Source of the DNA: Collimonas pratensis
GTDB lineage: Bacteria; Pseudomonadota; Gammaproteobacteria; Burkholderiales; Burkholderiaceae_D
DNA: 64,000 nucleotides
Reading direction: 5' to 3'
Assembly (NCBI RefSeq): GCF_001584185.1
Contig: NZ_CP013234.1
Span: 1,488,001 to 1,552,000 of the forward strand
Shown: positions 17,205-27,320 of the stretch, in pieces
How positions within the stretch are numbered: the first letter of the stretch is position 1
Layout of the letters: each line of letters opens with the position of its first letter
Notes under the pieces: generated by a model
Told to the model about the DNA's origin: nothing
Databases searched by the model: none
Seen by the model: only the letters and a program-made list of their open reading frames with translations
Made by a program: the position numbers and the translations under genes

Positions 17205-18470
17205 TTGAGCATCATAAAAAATTTACCATTTGAGTGGCTGGTCGGCATCCGCTATACCCGTGCGGGCAAGCGCAGCGGCCGCAACAGCTTCATTTCCTTC
17301 ATTTCCCTGATTTCCATGGCTGGCATCGCCCTGGGGGTGGCCGCGCTGATCGTGGTGCTGTCGGTGATGAACGGCTTCCAGAAAGATGTGCGCGACCGCA
17401 TGCTGTCGGTGCTGGCGCATATCGAAGTGTTCGACGCTTCCGGTTCCATGAAAAATTGGGAAGAAGTCGCAGCACAAGCTTTCAAGAACAAGGAAGTGAT
17501 CGGCGCCGCCCCGTATGTCGATGCGCAAGCCATGCTGGTGCGCGACGGCGTCCTGCGCGGCGTGGCGATACGCGGCGTCTTGCCGGCCGAGGAGCCGAAG
17601 GTGTCGGATGTCGCCAAGAAGGTCAAGCAAGGCAGTTTCAACGACCTGAAAGCGGGCGAATTCAATATCGTACTGGGGATAGAGCTGGCGCATGCCTTGA
17701 GCGTCGGCATCGGCGACAAGGTGACGCTGATGGCGGCGCAAGGGCAGGTGACGCCGGCCGGCGTGATTCCGCGCCTGCGTCAGTTTACGGTGGCAGGGAT
17801 TTTCGAGGCCGGCCATTATGAATACGATTCGACCCTGGCCTTCATCCACCTGGACGATGCAGAAAAGATGTTCCGCCAGGATTCGCCCTCCGGCGTGCGC
17901 CTGAAGGTCACCGACATGCTGGAAGCACCGCAGATCGTGCAGCAGCTGGCGACCACGCTGCCGCCCAATCTCTACCTGCGCGACTGGACCCAGCAGAACA
18001 GCAACTGGTTCGCCGCGGTCAAGACCGAGAAGCGCATGATGTTCATCATCCTCACCCTGATCATTGCCGTGGCCGCCTTCAACCTGGTGTCGACGCTGGT
18101 GATGACGGTGACCGACAAGCAGGCTGATATCGCGATCCTGCGCACCCTGGGCGCCTCGCCTGGCTCGATCATGAAGATCTTCATGATCCAGGGCGCGCTG
18201 GTGGGCCTGATCGGCACCGCGATCGGCGTCGGCGCTGGAGTGCTGGTGGCGCTGAATATCGACGTCATCGTGCCGTTCATCGAAAACCTGCTGCACGTGC
18301 AGTTCCTGCCGAAGAGCGTGTATGTGATCACTGAGTTGCCGTCCGACCTGCGCTGGCCGGATGTCTGGACCATCGGCGGCGTCGCCGTGGTGCTGGCCTT
18401 CCTGGCGACCCTGTACCCGAGCTGGTGGGCTGCCCGGGTGAAACCTGCCGAGGCATTGCGTTATGAGTAA
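17205..18470 (+). CDS. lolC: Lipoprotein-releasing ABC transporter permease (LolC/LolE)
   Basis: A 421-residue permease with one N-terminal membrane helix, a large periplasmic domain (residues ~50-270) and three C-terminal helices. [19 protein letters not shown] and [18 protein letters not shown] are LolC/E signatures. It extracts outer-membrane lipoproteins from the inner membrane for LolA. I chose TTG at 17205 because GGGAG is 8 bases before it and the protein then starts like other LolC proteins. The next gene, lolD, overlaps by 8 bp. A second permease gene is absent, so this may be the single LolF-like form or its mate lies elsewhere. Confidence 0.92.
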   Translation: MSIIKNLPFEWLVGIRYTRAGKRSGRNSFISFISLISMAGIALGVAALIVVLSVMNGFQKDVRDRMLSVLAHIEVFDASGSMKNWEEVAAQAFKNKEVIGAAPYVDAQAMLVRDGVLRGVAIRGVLPAEEPKVSDVAKKVKQGSFNDLKAGEFNIVLGIELAHALSVGIGDKVTLMAAQGQVTPAGVIPRLRQFTVAGIFEAGHYEYDSTLAFIHLDDAEKMFRQDSPSGVRLKVTDMLEAPQIVQQLATTLPPNLYLRDWTQQNSNWFAAVKTEKRMMFIILTLIIAVAAFNLVSTLVMTVTDKQADIAILRTLGASPGSIMKIFMIQGALVGLIGTAIGVGAGVLVALNIDVIVPFIENLLHVQFLPKSVYVITELPSDLRWPDVWTIGGVAVVLAFLATLYPSWWAARVKPAEALRYE

Positions 18471-19191
18471 TACAACCAATACAACCAATACAAGTAATCA
18501 AAACAATCATCCGGTGGTGCTGTCTTGCCGCGGCCTGGGCAAGACCTTTACTCAAGGCAGTTACTCGGTCAAGGTCTTGAACGGCATCGATATCGACGTC
18601 GTCAAGGGCGAGCAGGTCGCCATCGTCGGCGCTTCCGGTTCCGGCAAGTCGACCCTGTTGCATCTGCTGGGCGGCCTGGATACACCGAGCGCCGGCAATG
18701 TCAGCCTGCTTGGCAAGGACTTCACCACATTGGGAGAAAAGACCCGCGGCGATTTGCGCAACAATGCCTTGGGCTTCGTCTACCAGTTCCATCATCTGTT
18801 GCCGGAGTTTTCCGCGTTGGACAACGTCGCCATGCCGCTCATGATCCGCCGCCTCAAGCGCAGCGATGCGCAGCAGCAGGCGCGCGAGATCCTGGCGCGG
18901 GTTGGCCTGGCGGAACGGGTAATCCATGTGCCGGGCGAATTGTCCGGCGGCGAACGCCAACGGGTGGCACTGGCGCGGGCGCTGGTGACCCGGCCGGCCT
19001 GCGTGCTGGCCGACGAGCCGACCGGTAACCTCGACCGCGCTACCGCGCAAATGACTTTCGACCTGATGCTGGAATTGTCGCAGACGCTGGGCACCGCCTT
19101 CGTCATCGTCACCCACGACATCGAGCTGGCGCGTCGCTGCGGCCGCATCCTGCGCCTCTCGGAGCGCGGGCTGGAGCCGTACCAGGACTAA
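18463..19191 (+). CDS. lolD: Lipoprotein-releasing ABC transporter ATPase
   Basis: A 242-residue ATPase with Walker [31 protein letters not shown] (the LolD-specific region around the Q-loop), [15 protein letters not shown] and Walker [12 protein letters not shown]. It powers the Lol permease encoded just upstream, which it overlaps by 8 bp. The first 15 residues are an odd Asn/Thr-rich leader encoded by a short tandem repeat (AATACAACC units at 18468-18494), likely disordered and possibly variable in length between strains. Confidence 0.96.
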   Translation: MSNTTNTTNTSNQNNHPVVLSCRGLGKTFTQGSYSVKVLNGIDIDVVKGEQVAIVGASGSGKSTLLHLLGGLDTPSAGNVSLLGKDFTTLGEKTRGDLRNNALGFVYQFHHLLPEFSALDNVAMPLMIRRLKRSDAQQQAREILARVGLAERVIHVPGELSGGERQRVALARALVTRPACVLADEPTGNLDRATAQMTFDLMLELSQTLGTAFVIVTHDIELARRCGRILRLSERGLEPYQD

Positions 19192-19210
19192 ACAAGGAAA
19201 TTAGCTCTGG

Positions 19211-19298
19211 TAGGGTGGGCACCTGTGCCCACGCGGAAATGGCGAGACGCGTAGTTTGAGACGCGAAAGCACTGCGTGGGCACAGGTGCCCACCCTAC
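19211..19298. repeat. GTAGGGTGGGCA palindromic repeat, copy 1
   Basis: A perfect 24-bp inverted repeat (19211-19234 with 19274-19297) around a 39-bp centre. The ends read TAGGGTGGGCAC and GTGCCCACCCTA. It fills the gap between lolD and the convergent YihY-type gene. It belongs to a family of five copies in this window (also at 23698, 31722, 40293 and 57433). Confidence 0.9.
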
Positions 19299-19321
19299 GG
19301 CACTACCGTGCCAAAAGGAAA

Positions 19322-20221
19322 TCAGGAAGCCGGCGTCGCCAGATTGCCGGCTTTTTTATTTTGCGTTTGCAGACTGCCGAAGAACAAGGCGTACTGGCGC
19401 GTGAACTGGGCGCCGAAGAAGAAAATCTGCGCCGAATAATAAATCCATAGCAGCAGCGCGATCACCGAACCGGCTGCGCCGTAGCTGGAGGCGACGCCGC
19501 TGTTGCCGAGGTAGATGCCGATCAGGTATTTGCCGAGCACGAACAGGGCGGCGGTGCCGATCGAGCCGATCCAGACATCGCGCCAGGGTAGTTTGGTCTG
19601 CGGCAGCATCTTGTAGATCGAGGCGAACAGGCTGGCGATGACGGCGAAGGCGAACAGCTGCGACAGCGGCGAAAAGATGGTGGTGACGCTGACCCAGGTG
19701 CCGCCCAGGTACTTGGCCAGCAGCGCCAGCGCCGCGCTGACCACCAGCGAGGTCAGCAGCAGGAAGGCCAGCACCAGGATCAGGCCGAACGACAGCAGCC
19801 GGGTGCGGATCAGCGACATGATGCCGGACTGGCGGGTACGTTCCACGTACCAGATTTCGTCCAGGCTATCCTTCAGTTCGGAAAATACGGTAGTGGCGCC
19901 GACCAGCAGCACCACCACGGCGATCAGCGCGGCCACCGGCCCGGACTGGTTCTTGTGGGCCGCGGCCAGCAGCAGCTGAATGGCGTCGGCGCCGGTCGAG
20001 CCGATCAGGCCGGACAGTTGGCCGAAAATTTCCCCGCGCGCGGCCTGTTCGCCGAATACCGCACCGGCGATGGCGATCACCAGGATCAGCATCGGCGCCA
20101 TCGAGAACAGGGTGTAGAAGGCCAGCGCTGCGCCCTTGCTGCCGGAGCGTTGCTTGAACCACTCGTTCAGGGTGCTGGCCAGCATGGCCTGGACGCGGCG
20201 GCGCTCGGGGAGTTTGATCAT
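19322..20221 (-). CDS. YihY/BrkB-family inner membrane protein
   Basis: A 299-residue protein with about six membrane spans. GAALAFYTLFSMAPMLILVIAI, the DEIWYV segment and the end GSVIALLLWIYYSAQIFFFGAQFTRQYA are hallmarks of the YihY family. The family was once annotated as RNase BN, which is now known to be wrong. The function is unsettled. The short KNKKAG tail is cytoplasmic. It lies 33 bp downstream of the lipoprotein gene on the same strand and converges with lolD across repeat copy 1. Confidence 0.9.
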   Translation of the reverse strand: MIKLPERRRVQAMLASTLNEWFKQRSGSKGAALAFYTLFSMAPMLILVIAIAGAVFGEQAARGEIFGQLSGLIGSTGADAIQLLLAAAHKNQSGPVAALIAVVVLLVGATTVFSELKDSLDEIWYVERTRQSGIMSLIRTRLLSFGLILVLAFLLLTSLVVSAALALLAKYLGGTWVSVTTIFSPLSQLFAFAVIASLFASIYKMLPQTKLPWRDVWIGSIGTAALFVLGKYLIGIYLGNSGVASSYGAAGSVIALLLWIYYSAQIFFFGAQFTRQYALFFGSLQTQNKKAGNLATPAS

Positions 20222-20254
20222 GGTTGCGGTCTTCTTTCAGAAATGCCTGCAGTC

Positions 20255-20752
20255 CTACCTGCCGAAGCGGCTGTGTTCAAAGCGCGGATCGGGGCCGTTT
20301 TCCAGTTTGCGCACGATGCCGCTGTCGTCGAAATACACGGTCATCTCCGAATTCCAGACGCCGGCTTCCTTGTAGGCGTAGTTCCAGCCGTTCAGCTTGA
20401 CCCGGTCGTAATAGACGGTTTCGAAAGGCTTGCCTATGGTGCGCAGCACATCGGCCTGGTTGAACTGGCCGACCTTGATGGTGGCGAATTTCTCCAGGGT
20501 CAAAACTTGCTCGTATGAAATTAATTTTTGGTCGGGGCCGATTTTCGCCATATAGGTTGCCTGGCCGAAAGGACCGCGCGCATATTCCAATAATACATCA
20601 TTGCCGTCCTGATAAGTTCCAGTGGGTTTGCCCAGGCGCGCCAGCACCTGCGCTTCGGGTTCGCCCGGGTTGACCGGCGGCGCCAGCAGCGAGGCGCAAC
20701 CGCCCAGGCTGAGCAGCAGGCCGGCTAGCAGGGCAGGAAAGAGTTGCTTCAT
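20255..20752 (-). CDS. Outer-membrane-type lipoprotein of unknown function
   Basis: A 165-residue protein with a lipoprotein signal ending in LSLGGC (Cys19). The body contains two repeats of a VLARLGKPTG and VLRTIGKPFE type motif, reminiscent of the SmpA/OmlA (BamE-like) fold, which senses nothing catalytic but binds envelope partners. It is probably anchored in the outer membrane because the residue after Cys is not Asp. It sits upstream of the YihY gene on the same strand. The BamE-like assignment is tentative. Confidence 0.75.
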   Translation of the reverse strand: MKQLFPALLAGLLLSLGGCASLLAPPVNPGEPEAQVLARLGKPTGTYQDGNDVLLEYARGPFGQATYMAKIGPDQKLISYEQVLTLEKFATIKVGQFNQADVLRTIGKPFETVYYDRVKLNGWNYAYKEAGVWNSEMTVYFDDSGIVRKLENGPDPRFEHSRFGR

Positions 20753-20796
20753 GGCTATACTCCAAAATTGATTGTTGTTCGTGTCACGCTAAGTAA

Positions 20797-20825
20797 TTGA
20801 ATCCGCAGGTTTTTTGCTATATACT
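20797..20825 (+). promoter_or_regulatory. Probable sigma-70 promoter of rpsO
   Basis: TTGAAT (20797-20802) and TATACT (20820-20825) are separated by exactly 17 bp. The pair lies about 90 bp before the rpsO start, leaving a 5' leader in which S15 autoregulation would be expected from the family. Confidence 0.65.
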
Positions 20826-20917
20826 GCGCGTCTGGTCAAGTTTGACCGGATTTTTTAATTGTTTGTTCACGGTGCATAGGGTTGCGTACTCTGTACACCG
20901 CTTGTGAAAGGTAAAGC

Positions 20918-21187
20918 ATGACTATCGAAAAAACAGCCAAGGCCGCTATTATCACTGATAATGCGCGCGGTCAAAACGACACCGGCTCCCCGGAAGTGCA
21001 AGTTGCGCTGCTGACAGCCCGTATCAACGACCTGAACGGTCACTTCAAAGCCCACGCCAAGGATCACCATTCCCGCCGCGGCCTGATCATGATGGTTAAC
21101 CGTCGTAAAAGCCTGCTGTCCTACCTCAAAGGTAAGGACCTGAACCGTTACCGCTCGCTGATCGAAAAACTCGGCTTGCGTAAGTAA
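20918..21187 (+). CDS. rpsO: 30S ribosomal protein S15
   Basis: An 89-residue protein with the full S15 pattern: [46 protein letters not shown] and [12 protein letters not shown] at the end. It binds helix 22 of 16S rRNA early in small-subunit assembly. GAAAGG precedes the ATG. rpsO followed by pnp is the conserved order in proteobacteria. Confidence 0.99.
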   Translation: MTIEKTAKAAIITDNARGQNDTGSPEVQVALLTARINDLNGHFKAHAKDHHSRRGLIMMVNRRKSLLSYLKGKDLNRYRSLIEKLGLRK

Positions 21188-21281
21188 TAGTAAGTGCGCG
21201 ACTCATCGTCGGCCGACGTTATTTTCTGCGACATCCTGTTTCGATATTTCGCGACGATGTCCTTGGTCCGTCGATAAGTTG

Positions 21282-21320
21282 AAAAAAATGCCTGTATCAG
21301 TCTCTGATGCGGGCATTTTT
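21282..21320 (+). terminator. Terminator between rpsO and pnp
   Basis: AAATGCC-TGTATCAG-TCTC-TGATGCG-GGCATTTTT forms a hairpin with a T tract. It is likely only partly effective, since rpsO and pnp are usually co-transcribed as well as separately initiated. Confidence 0.75.
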
Positions 21321-21480
21321 GCTTTTGGCAGCAGCTTTTTTGCAGCTTATCTGCACAAGTGTTAAGAAATTAGTTCTATGCAAGGAGATGACACTCGCTG
21401 GCAATGCCAGCGTTGCAGTCGTCTGTGGTGAGGTGAACGACAGCGCCTGAAAATCTGTCGGCAAAATGAAAGGATATATT

Positions 21481-23616
21481 GTGTTTAATAAAGTTACGAA
21501 GACATTCCAGTATGGTCAGCATCAGGTCACCCTGGAAACTGGCGAGATCGCTCGTCAAGCCTCCGGCGCAGTGCTGGTATCGATCGAAGATACCGTTGTG
21601 CTGGCTACCGTTGTGGCACGCAAAGATGCCAAGCCAGGTCAGGATTTTTTCCCACTGACCGTTGATTACGTTGAAAAGACATACGCAGCTGGCCGTATCC
21701 CAGGCGGTTTCTTCAAGCGCGAAGGCCGTCCTTCCGAAAAAGAAACCCTGACATCGCGCCTGATCGATCGTCCGATCCGCCCGCTGTTCCCAGAAGGTTA
21801 CCTGAATGAAGTGCAAGTCATCATTCACGTGCTGTCGGTCAATCCAGAAATCGATCCAGACATCGCTGCAATGATCGGCGCATCGGCTGCCTTGTCGGTT
21901 GCCGGCATTCCTTTCGCCGGCCCGGTCGGCGCTGCGCGCGTTGGTTACATCGACGGCCAGTACGTGCTGAACCCGACCACATCGCAACTGGCCAAGTCGG
22001 CCATGGACCTGGTGGTTGCCGGTACTGAAACCGCCGTGCTGATGGTGGAATCGGAAGCCAAGCAATTGTCGGAAGAAATCATGCTGGGCGCGGTTGTATT
22101 CGGCCACGAGCAATCGAAGGCAGTGATCGACGCCATCCATGAACTGGTGCGCGACGGCGGCAAGCCTGAAGTCGAATGGAGCCCGGCGCCAAAGAACGAC
22201 GCCCTGATCGCACGCGTTGCGCATTTCGGCGAAGCCAAGCTGCGCGAAGCTTACCAGACCAAAGACAAGCAAGCCCGCACCACCAAGCTGAAAGACGCTA
22301 CTGCCGAAGTCAACGCGGCACTGGCTGCGGAAGCTGCATCGATCGGCGGCAATGCGCCTGATTCGTCGGAAGTCAGCGGCATCCTGTTTGACCTGGAAGC
22401 CAAGATCGTCCGTTCGCAGATCCTCGAAGGCGAGCCACGCATCGACGGCCGCGATACACGTACCGTGCGTCCGATCACCATCCGTACCGGCGTCCTGCCG
22501 CGTACCCACGGTTCGGCACTGTTCACCCGTGGCGAAACCCAGGCGCTGGTAGTTGCCACGCTGGGCACCGCACGCGACGAACAGAAGATCGACGCGCTGA
22601 TGGGCGAGTACTCGGACCGCTTCATGCTGCATTACAACATGCCACCGTTCGCTACTGGCGAAACCGGCCGCGTTGGTACGCCAAAGCGCCGCGAAATCGG
22701 TCACGGCCGTCTGGCCAAGCGCGCTCTGCAGGCAGCACTGCCGGCGCCGGAAGATTTCAGCTACTCGGTACGCCTGGTATCGGAAATCACCGAATCCAAC
22801 GGTTCCTCGTCGATGGCTTCGGTCTGCGGCGGCTGCCTGGCGCTGATGGACGCAGGTGTGCCGATGCAAGCGCACGTGGCTGGTATCGCCATGGGCCTGA
22901 TCAAGGACGGCAGCAAGTTCGCCGTCTTGACCGACATCTTGGGTGATGAAGATCACCTCGGCGACATGGACTTCAAGGTAGCTGGTACAGCTAACGGTAT
23001 CACTGCTCTGCAGATGGATATCAAGATCCAGGGCATCACCAAGGAAATCATGCAGGTCGCTTTGGCGCAAGCCAAGGAAGGCCGTATCCATATCCTGGGT
23101 AAGATGCAGGAAGCGGTACCGCACGGTAAGACCGAGCTGTCCGACTTCGCTCCGCGCCTGATCACCATCAAGATCAATCCGGAAAAAATCCGTGACGTGA
23201 TCGGCAAGGGCGGCGCTGTGATCCGCGCGCTGACCGAAGAAACCGGCACCCAGATCGATATCAGCGACGAAGGCGTCGTCACTATCGCTTCGGTGGATGC
23301 AGCTGCAGGCCAGGAAGCCAAGCGCCGTATCGAAGAACTGACTGCTTCGGTTGAAGTAGGCAAGGTCTACGAAGGCACGGTCCTGAAACTGTTGGACTTC
23401 GGTGCAATCGTCCAGGTATTGCCGGGCAAAGACGGTCTGCTGCACATCAGCCAGATCGCCAATGAGCGCGTGAATGCCGTCGCCGACTACCTGAAAGAAG
23501 GCCAGCAAGTGCGCGTCAAGGTTCTCGAGACCGACGACCGCGGCCGTCTGAAACTGTCGATGAAGGCAGCCCAGTCTGACGAAGGCGGCGAAGCTGCTCC
23601 GGCAGCGGCGCAGTAA
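21481..23616 (+). CDS. pnp: Polyribonucleotide nucleotidyltransferase (PNPase)
   Basis: A 711-residue exoribonuclease that degrades RNA with phosphate and is a degradosome component in many bacteria. It shows two RNase PH domains ([13 protein letters not shown] and [14 protein letters not shown] with GRLAKRALQ), a KH domain ([20 protein letters not shown]) and an S1 domain ([17 protein letters not shown]). I used the GTG at 21481 (AAAGGA 7 bases before), which gives the family-standard [12 protein letters not shown] start; an in-frame ATG five codons earlier overlaps that ribosome site. Codon use is markedly more biased toward ACC/CTG/GGT than its neighbours, as expected for high expression. 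Confidence 0.99.
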   Translation: MFNKVTKTFQYGQHQVTLETGEIARQASGAVLVSIEDTVVLATVVARKDAKPGQDFFPLTVDYVEKTYAAGRIPGGFFKREGRPSEKETLTSRLIDRPIRPLFPEGYLNEVQVIIHVLSVNPEIDPDIAAMIGASAALSVAGIPFAGPVGAARVGYIDGQYVLNPTTSQLAKSAMDLVVAGTETAVLMVESEAKQLSEEIMLGAVVFGHEQSKAVIDAIHELVRDGGKPEVEWSPAPKNDALIARVAHFGEAKLREAYQTKDKQARTTKLKDATAEVNAALAAEAASIGGNAPDSSEVSGILFDLEAKIVRSQILEGEPRIDGRDTRTVRPITIRTGVLPRTHGSALFTRGETQALVVATLGTARDEQKIDALMGEYSDRFMLHYNMPPFATGETGRVGTPKRREIGHGRLAKRALQAALPAPEDFSYSVRLVSEITESNGSSSMASVCGGCLALMDAGVPMQAHVAGIAMGLIKDGSKFAVLTDILGDEDHLGDMDFKVAGTANGITALQMDIKIQGITKEIMQVALAQAKEGRIHILGKMQEAVPHGKTELSDFAPRLITIKINPEKIRDVIGKGGAVIRALTEETGTQIDISDEGVVTIASVDAAAGQEAKRRIEELTASVEVGKVYEGTVLKLLDFGAIVQVLPGKDGLLHISQIANERVNAVADYLKEGQQVRVKVLETDDRGRLKLSMKAAQSDEGGEAAPAAAQ

Positions 23617-23632
23617 TCTAGCTAGCTGTATG

Positions 23633-23670
23633 AAAAACGCCCGGGATGCTGATGCATCCCGGGCGTTTTT
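23633..23670 (+). terminator. Rho-independent terminator after pnp
   Basis: AAAAACGCCCGGGATGC and GCATCCCGGGCGTTTTT pair perfectly around TGAT. It lies 16 bp past the pnp stop. Confidence 0.93.
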
Positions 23671-23697
23671 ACGTTTACCAGCCACAAAGAAGTAGAA

Positions 23698-23767
23698 GTA
23701 GGGTGGGCAGGATTGTCTGCCCACGCTGAAGCGCAACCGTCCGCGTGGGCACGGGTGCCCACCCTAC
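23698..23767. repeat. GTAGGGTGGGCA palindromic repeat, copy 2
   Basis: A 70-bp hairpin with ends GTAGGGTGGGCA and TGCCCACCCTAC, inner arms TGCCCACGC and GCGTGGGCA, and a centre that differs from other copies. It lies between two terminators in the gap between pnp and the convergent reductase gene. Confidence 0.9.
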
Positions 23768-23772
23768 GCGAA

Positions 23773-23811
23773 AAAAAAGCCGCCGGAGAGTAACTCTCGG
23801 GCGGCTTTTTA
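23773..23811. terminator. Terminator of the ferredoxin reductase gene
   Basis: AAAAGCCGCC-GGAGAGT-AACTCTC-GGGCGGCTTTT is a long stem with an A tract on the left and T tract on the right, so it can act on both strands. It lies 16 bp past the reductase stop on the minus strand. Confidence 0.85.
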
Positions 23812-23826
23812 TCGTTGCAACCGTGT

Positions 23827-24912
23827 TTAATCGAACACCGGCGATTCCACGCCCAGGATCTTGTGCAGTTTCGGTGAGGTAGTGGTGTACTGCATGTGGA
23901 TCTTCTTGTCCGGGAAGATGTAAGGCGCAGCGCCAAAAGCGGCCAGCGCGGCTTCATGGAAGCCCGACAGGATCAGCTTCTTCTTGCCAGGATAGGTGTT
24001 GATGTCGCCCACCGCAAAGATGCCCGGTACATTGGTTTCAAATTTCTCGGTGTCGACCACGCGCAGCTGCTTGCGCTCGATATCCAGGCCCCATTCGGCG
24101 ATCGGGCCGAGTTTTGGCGACAGGCCGAAGAACACCAGCAAGGTGTCCAGCGGCAGGCGGCGGGTGACGCCGTCCGGGCCGGTGACCTTGATCTCGCTCA
24201 GCTTGCCGTCCTTGGCTTCATGGCCGGTAACCTGACCAACCAGGAACTGCATTTCATAGGCTTCGCACAGCGCCTTCATCTTGGCCACTGAAGCTGGCGC
24301 AGCGCGGAATTCTTCGCGGCGATGCAGCAGCACCACCGATTCAGCCTTGCCGACCAGGTCCAGCGCCCAGTCTAGCGCGGAGTCGCCACCGCCGCAGATG
24401 ACCAGGTTCTTGCCGTGGAATTGGAGCGGATCCTTGACGCGGTAGAACAGCTGCGTATTGTCGAACTGGTCGATGCCGTCGACCTTGATGGTGCGCGGCT
24501 GGAACGAGCCGACGCCGGCGGCAATGAAGATGGTCTTGGTGATGAAGCGGGTGCCGGCCGAGGTTTCCAGGTCGAAGCGGTTGTCTTCGCGGCGTGCCAC
24601 CAGTGTCACTTCCTGGTTCAGGTGGAAAGTCGGTTCGAACGGCTCGATCTGCTTGAGCAGGTTGTCGGTCAGTTCCTGGCCGGTGCAGACCGGTACCGCA
24701 GGGATGTCGTAGATGGGCTTGTCCGGATACAGTTCCACGCACTGGCCGCCGACAACCGGCAGCGAGTCGATGACGTGGGCCTTGATTTCCAGCAGGCCGA
24801 GCTCAAAGACCTGGAACAGGCCGACCGGACCGGCGCCGACGATGACGGCATCGGTTTCGATCACGCTGTTGGCAGAAGTAGATGCTGGTGCAAGTTTGAC
24901 GGTGGTATCCAT
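23827..24912 (-). CDS. Ferredoxin-NADP+ reductase, thioredoxin-reductase-like type
   Basis: A 361-residue flavoprotein with an N-terminal FAD-binding [15 protein letters not shown], a central NADP-binding [14 protein letters not shown] and [11 protein letters not shown], and a C-terminal [28 protein letters not shown]. The CxxC of true thioredoxin reductases is absent, which identifies the type 2 FNR. It moves electrons between NADPH and ferredoxin. The gene for a 7Fe-type ferredoxin lies 210 bp upstream on the same strand and may be its partner. The first 18 residues are a short non-conserved leader. Confidence 0.93.
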   Translation of the reverse strand: MDTTVKLAPASTSANSVIETDAVIVGAGPVGLFQVFELGLLEIKAHVIDSLPVVGGQCVELYPDKPIYDIPAVPVCTGQELTDNLLKQIEPFEPTFHLNQEVTLVARREDNRFDLETSAGTRFITKTIFIAAGVGSFQPRTIKVDGIDQFDNTQLFYRVKDPLQFHGKNLVICGGGDSALDWALDLVGKAESVVLLHRREEFRAAPASVAKMKALCEAYEMQFLVGQVTGHEAKDGKLSEIKVTGPDGVTRRLPLDTLLVFFGLSPKLGPIAEWGLDIERKQLRVVDTEKFETNVPGIFAVGDINTYPGKKKLILSGFHEAALAAFGAAPYIFPDKKIHMQYTTTSPKLHKILGVESPVFD

Positions 24913-25122
24913 ACGACGATCTGATTCCTGTTTCGGTTGAGTCCCCCAAAACGCCGTGGCCCGAATACTAGCGATGGCTGCGACGGCGATTGGATGAAAG
25001 TTTCGCGTTGATGTGGCGATAGGTGCTGCGCTGTGGCTGGGGGCAATGGCCTGGCTTTATTGAAGAGCTTGCGCTGCTGGGCATCTTGGCCGCCGATGCT
25101 GCAAGGGCGGCCCGAGGCTGGC

Positions 25123-25446
25123 TTAGCGCTGCAAAAACTCCAATTTGTCTTTGACATCTTTCCATTCCTCGGCTTCGGCCAGAGGGGCGATAGTCTTGGT
25201 GATCGACGGCCAGTGGCGCGACAGGTCTTCATTGAGCTTGATGAATTGCTGCTGATCCGCCGGCACGTCTTCTTCGGCATAGATGGCGTTGACCGGGCAT
25301 TCGGCGACGCATACCGCGCAGTCGATGCATTCGTCAGGGTCGATCGACAGGAAATTCGGCCCCTGGCGGAAGCAATCAACCGGGCATACATCCACGCAGT
25401 CGGTATAGCGGCAGCGAATGCAAGATTCGGTCACAACGTGGGTCAT
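25123..25446 (-). CDS. fdxA: 7Fe/8Fe ferredoxin FdxA
   Basis: A 107-residue ferredoxin. The start MTHVVTESCIRCRYTDCVDVCPVDCF binds the 3Fe-4S and part of the 4Fe-4S cluster, and CIDCAVCVAECPVNAI completes the second. The length and the C-terminal ~45-residue extension (SRHWPSITK, DKLEFLQR) are typical of FdxA of proteobacteria and Azotobacter FdI. I chose the ATG at 25446, which gives the family start; the longer frame has no such support. It is likely an electron carrier for the reductase encoded downstream. Confidence 0.95.
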   Translation of the reverse strand: MTHVVTESCIRCRYTDCVDVCPVDCFRQGPNFLSIDPDECIDCAVCVAECPVNAIYAEEDVPADQQQFIKLNEDLSRHWPSITKTIAPLAEAEEWKDVKDKLEFLQR

Positions 25447-25760
25447 AACAACAGTCCTATCTGTAAATAATGGTCTTGATGCGGGTCTTGAGGCGGCGCC
25501 TGGAGTATTTCGGGCCATTGCTTGCCCTAATATATATTTACCCAGTCGCAAAGCCTTGTATTTTAAGGTAATTCGGGTTTTCTCACAAACTGCTGTTATA
25601 TAGAATCCATATAAGCAAATGTGAAATTCACATTAACGTAAAAACGCCCGATTCCGTAGTTTTACCATATTCGGCAGCGCGGCTTTGCGGTGCGGACGGA
25701 TTGCTTGCGCGAACTTGCCAAACTGGCTATCGTTACAGCCTTTGTTGCTACGGATTAATT

Positions 25761-26684
25761 ATGTCATCTTCCAATGAGGGCTCCACCAAGGCCATCTTTT
25801 ATGCCTTGGGCGCCAACGGTGGCATCGCGCTGGCAAAATTTGCTGCCGCCACCTATACCGGCTCGGGGGCGATGCTGGCCGAGGCGATCCATTCGCTGGC
25901 CGATTGCACCAATCAGGTGTTCCTGCTGATCGGCTTGAAAGAAGCGAAGCGGCCAGCCAATGCCTCTCATCCGATGGGCTACGCGCGGGTGGTGTATTTC
26001 TGGGCCATGATGGTGGCCTTGCTGCTGTTTTTTGTCGGCGGCGCCTTTTCGGTGATGGAAGGGATCGAGCATCTCAAGCATCCGCAGCCGATCAGCACTC
26101 CCTGGATCGCGCTTGGCGTGCTGGGCGTATCGGTCGTGCTGGAGGCTTTTTCCTTGCGCGGGGCGCTGGTGGAAATCCGCAAGATTGCGCAAGGCAAGCC
26201 GTTCATGCAGTGGTTCCGCGAAACCCGGCAGTCGGAACTGATGGTGGTGGCCGGGGAGGATATTGCCGCGCTGGCCGGGCTGGCGCTAGCGTTTGTCGCG
26301 GTTTCGCTGACGGTCATCACCGGCAATCCGCTGTGGGATGCCTGCGGCACGATTGCGGTCGGCCTGTTGCTGATGATCGTCGCGGTGCTGGTGATCCGCG
26401 AGGTGAAAGCCATGGTCACCGGCGAATCGGCGGCGCCCGAGGTGCATGCCGCTATCAAGGCCTACATCCAGGCCGACGCCGACGTCGCCGGCGTGCGCAA
26501 CCTGATTTCCATGCAGTGGGGTGAGCAGGTCATGATCGCGGTGCAGGCGGTGATGCGGCCGCAGCCGTCCGATGTGGCGCTGGTGGACGCGATCAACCGC
26601 ATCGAAGCCGGCATCCAGCAGCGCTGGCCGCAGGTGTACTGGTGTTTCTTCGAACCCGACCACGCTGCGCCGGAAGATAAATAA
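25761..26684 (+). CDS. Cation diffusion facilitator (CDF) transporter
   Basis: A 307-residue membrane protein with six predicted spans and a C-terminal cytoplasmic ferredoxin-like domain. AEAIHSLADCTNQVFLLIG in span II and AGEDIAALAGLALAF in span V carry the acidic/His positions that bind metal in CDF exporters. The residue set is not the canonical H-x3-D of zinc exporters in both spans, so the metal (Zn, Fe, Mn or Co) is unclear. The upstream 314-bp gap to fdxA contains AT-rich sequence but no gene or terminator that I can support. Confidence 0.85.
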   Translation: MSSSNEGSTKAIFYALGANGGIALAKFAAATYTGSGAMLAEAIHSLADCTNQVFLLIGLKEAKRPANASHPMGYARVVYFWAMMVALLLFFVGGAFSVMEGIEHLKHPQPISTPWIALGVLGVSVVLEAFSLRGALVEIRKIAQGKPFMQWFRETRQSELMVVAGEDIAALAGLALAFVAVSLTVITGNPLWDACGTIAVGLLLMIVAVLVIREVKAMVTGESAAPEVHAAIKAYIQADADVAGVRNLISMQWGEQVMIAVQAVMRPQPSDVALVDAINRIEAGIQQRWPQVYWCFFEPDHAAPEDK

Positions 26685-26863
26685 AACATGGATGGCGCAT
26701 GGCGGGTAAGCTAGAATTGTCACGTTGCCATCTCTCAGGGGATGTTTGCCATAAGCTTTGCCAGCCATACCGCCAAACGAAGATCATTATGTCGCAGCGC
26801 AAATCTGCCGGCCCTGTCAAGGCGCGGCAGACACTCCACCCATTTGATCCACGGAGGATTGCC

Positions 26864-27310
26864 ATGACTCAGCGTTTCCCATTGTTTCTTCGTTGCGCGC
26901 CGCTGACCCTGATCGGCCTGGCGGCGCTGTCGGCCCAGGCGGCCGGTCCGCTCAGCGCACCGACCAACGCCATCCCCAACGCCGCTGCCAATGCTGCCAC
27001 CGCGGGCACCAGCTTCAACAGCCTGTCTGCCGAAGACCGCAAGAAGTTGCTGGCGACCCCGGAAAGCGAGCAGCAGCCAAACGCCGCCGGCAATGGCCTG
27101 AATCTGAAAGACGATCGCCATTGCAACGAACTGCAGCAGCAAATCAGGCGCGCCCAGACCGCCGCGCCGGCGACGCAGCCGGATTTTCTCCCGCCAGGCG
27201 TTGCGCGCAACGATCCGAACCGCTCTTACCAGCAGAACAGCGCCGCCGTCGTGCAGTACGACGAACGCAGCAGGCTGGAAGCGCGTTATCACAGTGAATG
27301 CGATAGGTAA
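26864..27310 (+). CDS. Exported protein of unknown function, paralogue 1
   Basis: A 148-residue protein with a signal peptide ending near residue 27 (LAALSAQAA). The mature part has SFNSLSAEDRKKLLATPESEQQPN, a single HCNELQQQIRRA segment, QPDFLPPG and an end ERSRLEARYHSECDR. I do not recognise the family. The following gene has the same order of motifs, so the two are tandem paralogues 10 bp apart. Two cysteines in the mature part could form a disulfide. The ATG at 26864 follows CGGAGGA. A 55-residue upstream extension is open but looks noncoding. Confidence 0.7.
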   Translation: MTQRFPLFLRCAPLTLIGLAALSAQAAGPLSAPTNAIPNAAANAATAGTSFNSLSAEDRKKLLATPESEQQPNAAGNGLNLKDDRHCNELQQQIRRAQTAAPATQPDFLPPGVARNDPNRSYQQNSAAVVQYDERSRLEARYHSECDR

Positions 27311-27320
27311 GGACACTGCC

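Noticed and set aside
21376..23736. A 786-codon minus-strand frame over pnp
   Set aside because: It is a shadow of PNPase; the peptide is rich in Phe, Gln and His in a way typical of antisense reading.
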